In this document: one piece after another, positions 4,604 to 8,439 of the stretch
Position numbering within the stretch: the stretch's first letter is position 1
Layout of the letters: every line of letters starts with the position of its first letter
Assembly (NCBI GenBank): GCA_902476665.1
Contig: CABSEO010000062.1
Span: 1-8,439 of the forward strand
Direction of reading: 5' to 3'
Length of the DNA stretch: 8,439 nt
DNA from: an uncultured Emergencia sp.
Lineage (GTDB): Bacteria > Bacillota > Clostridia > Peptostreptococcales > Anaerovoracaceae
Position numbers and translations under genes: made by a program
Notes under the pieces: model-generated
What the model was told of the DNA's origin: nothing
Databases searched by the model: none
The model's input: the letters and a program-made list of their open reading frames with translations, nothing else

Positions 4604-6979
4604 ATGAACAAAGCCAGAATCGATATGATGAATGATCGCTTAAAGAATTCTAAGCCACAGCTGGACACAGAGAGAGCCAGACTTGTAACAGAAGCTTATG
4701 AGAAATATGCAAACTGTACGCCGGTATTGCGCAGGGCCCATGCTTTCGCATATATTCTTGACAATATGGAGCCAAATATGCAGGATGGCGAGCTGATCGT
4801 AGGCAGCCAGACCAGAAGAGTCAGAGGGGTTCCGGTATTCCCTGAGTTTGGAGCAAAATGGGTCATCGATGAAATCGATATGTTCCCTGTTCGAGGAACA
4901 GACCCGATTGTGGTACCGGCCGAAACAAAAGCAGAATTGATTCCAATTCTGGAAAGCTGGGGAGAGAACACCTTTGATCTGCAGTCTACCGCAGCACTGG
5001 ATTCCTACGTGCTGAAGGCACAGGATTGCGGAGTATTATCCGTAGGCGCAAGAACCACAGGTATGGGACATATTTCTCCGGATTATCCGAGAATTTTGCC
5101 TACAGGTCTGAGAGGACTGATTAATCGCTCCAAGGAAATGATTGAAAAAACTCCTGTACATACGCCTGCAGACAGTGCAAAGGTTGATTTCTGGAATGCG
5201 AACATCATTTCATGTGAGGCAGTGATCAGATTTGCACATAAGTTCTCTGCACATGCACTGAAACTGGCTGAAACAGAAGAAGATCCGGCAAGAAAAGCGG
5301 AGCTGCTGAAGATTGCTGATGTATGTTCCAATGTGCCGGAAAATGAACCGAGAGATTTCTGGGAAGCAGTACAGTTTGTATGGTTCCTGCAGCTTACCAT
5401 TCAGATTGAGGATAACGGTCACTCCATTGCTATCGGCAGACTGGATCAGAATCTATATCCTTATTACAAAAAATCCGTTATCGACGGTGATATGGCTGCA
5501 GAAGATGCAGAAGAACTGCTGGCAGCACTGTATATTAAATGTACAGAGATCCTGAAACTGAGAGACAGCTTTGATTCTCTGGCATTTGCCGCATATCCGA
5601 TGTGGCAGCAGATGGCTATTGGCGGATTGACAAGAGATGGCAAAGACGCGACTAATGAATTGACTTATGCTGTATTCAGAGCATGGGATCTGGTTAAGAC
5701 TGTACAGCCTACCATGGCACTGCGCGTAAATGACAATACACCGAAAGAACTGATGGATGTTGCTCTGGGTATGGTACAGAAAGGATATGCGATTCCGGCA
5801 TTCTATAATGACAATATGATTGCCAACGCACTGAAGAACAAGGGAGCAACAGAAGAGGATTCAAGAGACTGGACAATTCACGGTTGTGTGGAACCTTATG
5901 TACAGGGTAAGTCAGACGGAAGACCGAATGTAGGTTATGTCAATGCAGCAAAGTGCATTGAACTGGTTCTTAACAATGGTTATGATCCGGTTGCTAAATG
6001 TCAGATGGGCCTGAAAACAGGTGATCCAGATACCTTTACCAGCATTAAAGATTTTGAGGAAGCACTTCATAAACAGATTGTGCACTTTGTAAAGATTATG
6101 TGTGAGGCGTACACAAAAGTATGTGCTATGCATGCATTATATGTACCGAAAGGATATGCATCTGCTCTGGTTACAGATTGTATTGCAAGAGGTAAATCTC
6201 TGGAAGAAGGCGGTGCGCTGTACAACAGTTCCGGCGTGTTCCTTGTTGCAATGGCAAACGGGGCTGACTGTCTGGAGGCTATCGACTATGTGGTGTTCCA
6301 GGAAAAAATGATGAAAGCCAGCGAGTTCAACAAGATTCTGCTGAACAATTTTGAGGGCGAAGAAAGACTGCGTAATATCATCTTGAACAAGGTTGACAAG
6401 TACGGAAATGACAGAGAAAGAGTTGACGGTTATGCTAACCGTATGATTCGCGCATATAACGCTGAAATGGTTAAATATCGTGACAGCCGCGGCGGTACTT
6501 ATGAAAACTGTATTCTGTCCACTTCCTTCAATGTACTCCAGGGTAAGACCATCGGTGCGACTCCTGACGGAAGACTGGCAGGAGAGCCGGTATCTGACAA
6601 TGCATCGCCAATGGTGGGACGTGACGTAACATCTCCGACTGCCACAATTAAGTCTGTGGCATCTATCGATCAGAGCGACTGCAACAACGGTGCGCTGTTC
6701 AACATTAAGTTTGATCCGAATATCGTACAGGGTGAGGAAGGAAAAGAAATCCTGAGAAATGTAATCAAGTCCTACTTTGCAATGAACGGTGAACATATTC
6801 AGATCAATGTAGTTGATGCAGCCACATTGGAAGCGGCACAGGAAACACCGGAAGATTACAAGAATCTTCTTGTCAGAGTTGCCGGTTATTCTGCATACTT
6901 TATCGAACTGGACAGAGAAGTGCAGAACAATATTATCGGCAGAACTGCGCACAGAAATGTGGGATGCGGCTGCTGCTGA
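4604..6979 (+). CDS. Glycyl radical enzyme, hydroxyproline-dehydratase-like (PFL2/glycerol dehydratase class)
   Basis: A 791-aa cytoplasmic, oxygen-sensitive enzyme that uses a backbone glycyl radical and a cysteine thiyl radical for elimination or lyase chemistry. The PFL-like barrel domain leads to the thiyl loop HGCVEP, with C428 and the general-base-type E430. The C-terminal radical motif RVAGYS carries G761. Dehydratase-type positions include H156 (GHISPD) and H273-S274 (NGHSIAIGR). A single Cys in the loop rules out pyruvate formate-lyase, which has Cys-Cys. It shares GYxN, LNNGYDP and TGDP blocks with HypD, the trans-4-hydroxy-L-proline dehydratase, and a proC gene lies nearby. However, the segment YPMWQQMAIGG (331-341) lacks the Asp-Phe I recall for HypD. 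The protein ends in an unusual VGCGCC. The ATG has AGGAG 10 nt upstream. The activase follows 21 bp later. The class is certain; the substrate is not. Confidence 0.92.
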   Translation: MNKARIDMMNDRLKNSKPQLDTERARLVTEAYEKYANCTPVLRRAHAFAYILDNMEPNMQDGELIVGSQTRRVRGVPVFPEFGAKWVIDEIDMFPVRGTDPIVVPAETKAELIPILESWGENTFDLQSTAALDSYVLKAQDCGVLSVGARTTGMGHISPDYPRILPTGLRGLINRSKEMIEKTPVHTPADSAKVDFWNANIISCEAVIRFAHKFSAHALKLAETEEDPARKAELLKIADVCSNVPENEPRDFWEAVQFVWFLQLTIQIEDNGHSIAIGRLDQNLYPYYKKSVIDGDMAAEDAEELLAALYIKCTEILKLRDSFDSLAFAAYPMWQQMAIGGLTRDGKDATNELTYAVFRAWDLVKTVQPTMALRVNDNTPKELMDVALGMVQKGYAIPAFYNDNMIANALKNKGATEEDSRDWTIHGCVEPYVQGKSDGRPNVGYVNAAKCIELVLNNGYDPVAKCQMGLKTGDPDTFTSIKDFEEALHKQIVHFVKIMCEAYTKVCAMHALYVPKGYASALVTDCIARGKSLEEGGALYNSSGVFLVAMANGADCLEAIDYVVFQEKMMKASEFNKILLNNFEGEERLRNIILNKVDKYGNDRERVDGYANRMIRAYNAEMVKYRDSRGGTYENCILSTSFNVLQGKTIGATPDGRLAGEPVSDNASPMVGRDVTSPTATIKSVASIDQSDCNNGALFNIKFDPNIVQGEEGKEILRNVIKSYFAMNGEHIQINVVDAATLEAAQETPEDYKNLLVRVAGYSAYFIELDREVQNNIIGRTAHRNVGCGCC

Positions 6980-7000
6980 TTTAGAGAGTGAGATTAGCTG

Positions 7001-7921
7001 ATGATGAAAGGAACTGTTTTTAACATACAGAAAATGTCCATTCATGATGGACCGGGGATCAGAACTACAGTGTTTTTCAAAGGGTGTCCGTTGAACTGTC
7101 TGTGGTGCTCTAACCCGGAAAGTCAGCGAATGGAAAAAGAGGTGGCCTGTTTCCAGTCAAGATGCGTGAAATGCGGCTATTGTGCACAGGTATGTCCAAA
7201 GGGAATTATCGAAAAGGAGCCTCCTTTTGAAATTACTGATCGGGCTCAGTGCGATCTCTGTGAGGTCTGTGTAAAAGAATGCTGCACCAATGCAAAGAAA
7301 ACGGTGGGGGAAGATTATACAGCAGAAGATCTGCTTCATGAGATCTTGAAAGATAAATCGTTTTACGATTCCTCTGGTGGCGGTGTAACTTTCTCTGGAG
7401 GAGAACCACTGATGCAGCAGCCCTTTTTAATAGAAATTCTGAAAATGTGCCGGGAAAATGAAATTCATACCGCCATTGAAACCACCGGATTTACGGACAG
7501 GGAGAAATTGCTGGAGACAGCTGAGTTCCTTGATTTGGTTTTCTATGATGTGAAACATATGGATGATGAGACTCACAGGCAGATTACAGGAGTGTCTAAT
7601 AAAGTGATTCTGGAAAATCTCACACACCTTTCAAAGGTGCATGATAATATTACTGTGAGAATTCCTGTAATTCCCGGAATCAATGATTCCCGGGAGAACA
7701 TCGGCGGGACTGCCGCCCTTGCGGCGGAGCTGGGGATCAGCGGGCTGGAACTGCTCCCGTATCATAATCTGGGGGAAGTAAAATACGGTCAGCTGGGAAG
7801 AGAATATCAGCTGTCTGAAATAAAGACTCCGGATGAAGAAAGAATGGCAGAAATTGCTGAGATTGCAAGAGAAGCTATCGGGAATGGAAAGACTCAGGTG
7901 TCCGTGATGAAGTCTCTGTAA
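7001..7921 (+). CDS. Radical-SAM glycyl radical enzyme activase
   Basis: Generates the glycyl radical on G761 of the upstream enzyme by reductive cleavage of S-adenosylmethionine at a [4Fe-4S] cluster. The 306-aa product fits the family. The radical-SAM CX3CX2C motif is C29, C33, C36 (GCPLNCLWC), after the IHDGPGIRTTVF block. A ferredoxin-like insert follows with two cysteine sets: C55, C58, C61, C65 (CVKCGYCAQVC), then C84, C87, C90 and C94 or C95 (CDLCEVCVKECC). This predicts two extra [4Fe-4S] clusters, typical of activases for the dehydratase class. SGGEP (132-136) is the SAM-contacting GGE motif. Two adjacent ATGs (7001, 7004) are possible; GTGAG at 6988-6992 serves as a weak ribosome site. 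It is almost certainly cotranscribed with the glycyl radical enzyme and specific for it. Confidence 0.95.
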   Translation: MMKGTVFNIQKMSIHDGPGIRTTVFFKGCPLNCLWCSNPESQRMEKEVACFQSRCVKCGYCAQVCPKGIIEKEPPFEITDRAQCDLCEVCVKECCTNAKKTVGEDYTAEDLLHEILKDKSFYDSSGGGVTFSGGEPLMQQPFLIEILKMCRENEIHTAIETTGFTDREKLLETAEFLDLVFYDVKHMDDETHRQITGVSNKVILENLTHLSKVHDNITVRIPVIPGINDSRENIGGTAALAAELGISGLELLPYHNLGEVKYGQLGREYQLSEIKTPDEERMAEIAEIAREAIGNGKTQVSVMKSL

Positions 7922-7930
7922 AGAAATTTT

Positions 7931-7969
7931 ATAAGACAGTATGGAGAAGGATCCATGCTGTCTTATTTT
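7931..7969 (+). terminator. Intrinsic terminator of the glycyl radical enzyme operon
   Basis: A 15-bp stem pairs 7931-7945 (ATAAGACAGTATGGA) with 7952-7966 (TCCATGCTGTCTTAT), with one T-G wobble, a 6-nt loop and a T run (7966-7969). It begins 9 bp after the activase stop. Confidence 0.88.
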
Positions 7970-8054
7970 GTCAGTTTTGCAGTACATTGCGAAACGCTGA
8001 AACAGAAGAAAAATATTGAATAACCTGTTAAAAAGTAATACAATGCATTTATGG

Positions 8055-8092
8055 AAGCTTTATGAGATGGAACTTTTCATTTTATAAAGCTT
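8055..8092. repeat. Inverted repeat at the YitT promoter
   Basis: AAGCTTTAT (8055-8063) and ATAAAGCTT (8084-8092) are exact 9-bp reverse complements 20 nt apart. The right arm touches the region where the -35 of the following promoter would lie. It may be an operator or the base of a hairpin. Confidence 0.45.
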
Positions 8093-8117
8093 TGTTTCTC
8101 GTTTTATCAGATATAAT
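8091..8117 (+). promoter_or_regulatory. Probable promoter of the YitT gene
   Basis: A perfect -10 TATAAT (8112-8117) lies about 60 nt before the start codon. The -35 is poor: TTTGTT at 8091-8096 gives a short 15-nt spacer. A weak -35 together with the inverted repeat beside it suggests regulated expression. Confidence 0.6.
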
Positions 8118-8177
8118 GTGCGCCAGAGGAAATTGTGCACAGAGGGAGAAACAGGATTTTAGGAGGAACGTGTCTGA

Positions 8178-8439
8178 ATGGGAAATGTATTTGCGAAGAA
8201 GGAAATCAGGAAATATATCACTGTGTTTTTTGGTGGAATGATATTTGCGGCGGGAACTAATTTTTTTCTGGTGCCTCTGGATCTTTTCAGCAGTGGTTTA
8301 CTTGGCATTGCGCAGATAATCAGAAGTCTTTTACTCATGATATCTCCTTCTCCTTTTTTAAGGAATGTGGATATCGCAGGAATTCTCAATTTTCTGCTCA
8401 ATCTACCGCTGTTTTTTATGGCTTTTAAAACAAGTTCGA
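8178..8439 (+). CDS. YitT-family membrane protein, N-terminal part (runs off window)
   Basis: Only the first 87 codons are present; no stop is reached. The start ATG at 8178 follows AGGAGG (8161-8166) with an 11-nt gap, a little long but the only in-frame option nearby. The sequence has a short basic N-terminus (KKEIRK), a first membrane helix at about 13-33 (ITVFFGGMIFAAGTNFFLVP), then the family loop DLFSSGLLGIAQII (35-48). A second hydrophobic stretch covers 41-55 and a third about 66-83 (IAGILNFLLNLPLFFMAF). The NxFLVP...SGGxxGI and LNFLLNxPL patterns are characteristic of YitT/DUF161 proteins, whose transport role is not settled. It has its own promoter after the operon terminator, so it is probably unrelated to the upstream pathway. 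Confidence 0.82.
   Translation, partial: MGNVFAKKEIRKYITVFFGGMIFAAGTNFFLVPLDLFSSGLLGIAQIIRSLLLMISPSPFLRNVDIAGILNFLLNLPLFFMAFKTSS

Noticed and set aside
4604..6979. Pyruvate formate-lyase
   Set aside because: PFL needs adjacent catalytic cysteines. This protein has a single Cys in a GCVE loop, typical of dehydratase/lyase glycyl radical enzymes.
6137..7045. Long open frame on the minus strand opposite the glycyl radical enzyme and activase start
   Set aside because: It is antisense to clearly coding sequence, has no ribosome site or recognisable domain, and its composition follows from the codon use of the plus-strand gene.
7967..7973. TTGTCAG half-site matching the GntR operator
   Set aside because: It has only one arm, lies just past a terminator, and is not near the YitT promoter hexamers. 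A chance match is likely.
8159..8401. Minus-strand frame opposite the YitT gene
   Set aside because: The plus-strand frame has a ribosome site, membrane helices and family motifs; the minus frame has none.

Overview
The window looks like chromosomal DNA of a strictly anaerobic Firmicute of the Clostridia type (Lachnospiraceae-like). This is inferred from strong AGGAGG-type ribosome binding sites, intrinsic hairpin terminators, an oxygen-sensitive glycyl radical enzyme with its activase, and a YitT-type membrane protein. No rRNA, tRNA, CRISPR array, insertion sequence or phage gene was seen.

Layout. On the minus strand (32-1608) is a two-gene unit: a GntR/FadR-family (FCD) regulator followed 23 bp later by a pyrroline-5-carboxylate reductase (proC). 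A 397-bp divergent control region (1609-2005) carries a full-consensus promoter for the regulator gene, one or two promoters for the opposite side, and several copies of a TGTTGTC-A-GACAACA-like operator. On the plus strand (2006-3425) is an NhaC-family antiporter gene with a one-base frameshift near its 3' end, closed by a hairpin terminator. A LysR-type regulator (3556-4440) follows. A 163-bp gap with a perfect 13-bp inverted repeat leads to a two-gene operon: a glycyl radical enzyme (4604-6979) and its radical-SAM activase (7001-7921), closed by a strong terminator. A YitT-family gene begins at 8178 and runs off the window.

How the parts may work together (inference). Anaerobes degrade hydroxyproline by dehydrating it with the glycyl radical enzyme HypD to pyrroline-5-carboxylate, which ProC reduces to proline. 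Finding proC, a transporter, two regulators and a glycyl radical enzyme/activase pair within 8 kb fits this theme. The enzyme shares several blocks with HypD (GCVE loop, GYxN, NNGYDP, TGDP). Its pocket differs from my recollection of HypD at other positions and partly resembles glycerol dehydratase, and it has an unusual Cys-rich C-terminus. The exact substrate is therefore open: trans-4-hydroxy-L-proline, another hydroxyproline isomer, or a related small molecule. The proC unit and the enzyme operon are separate transcription units, so the functional link rests on proximity.
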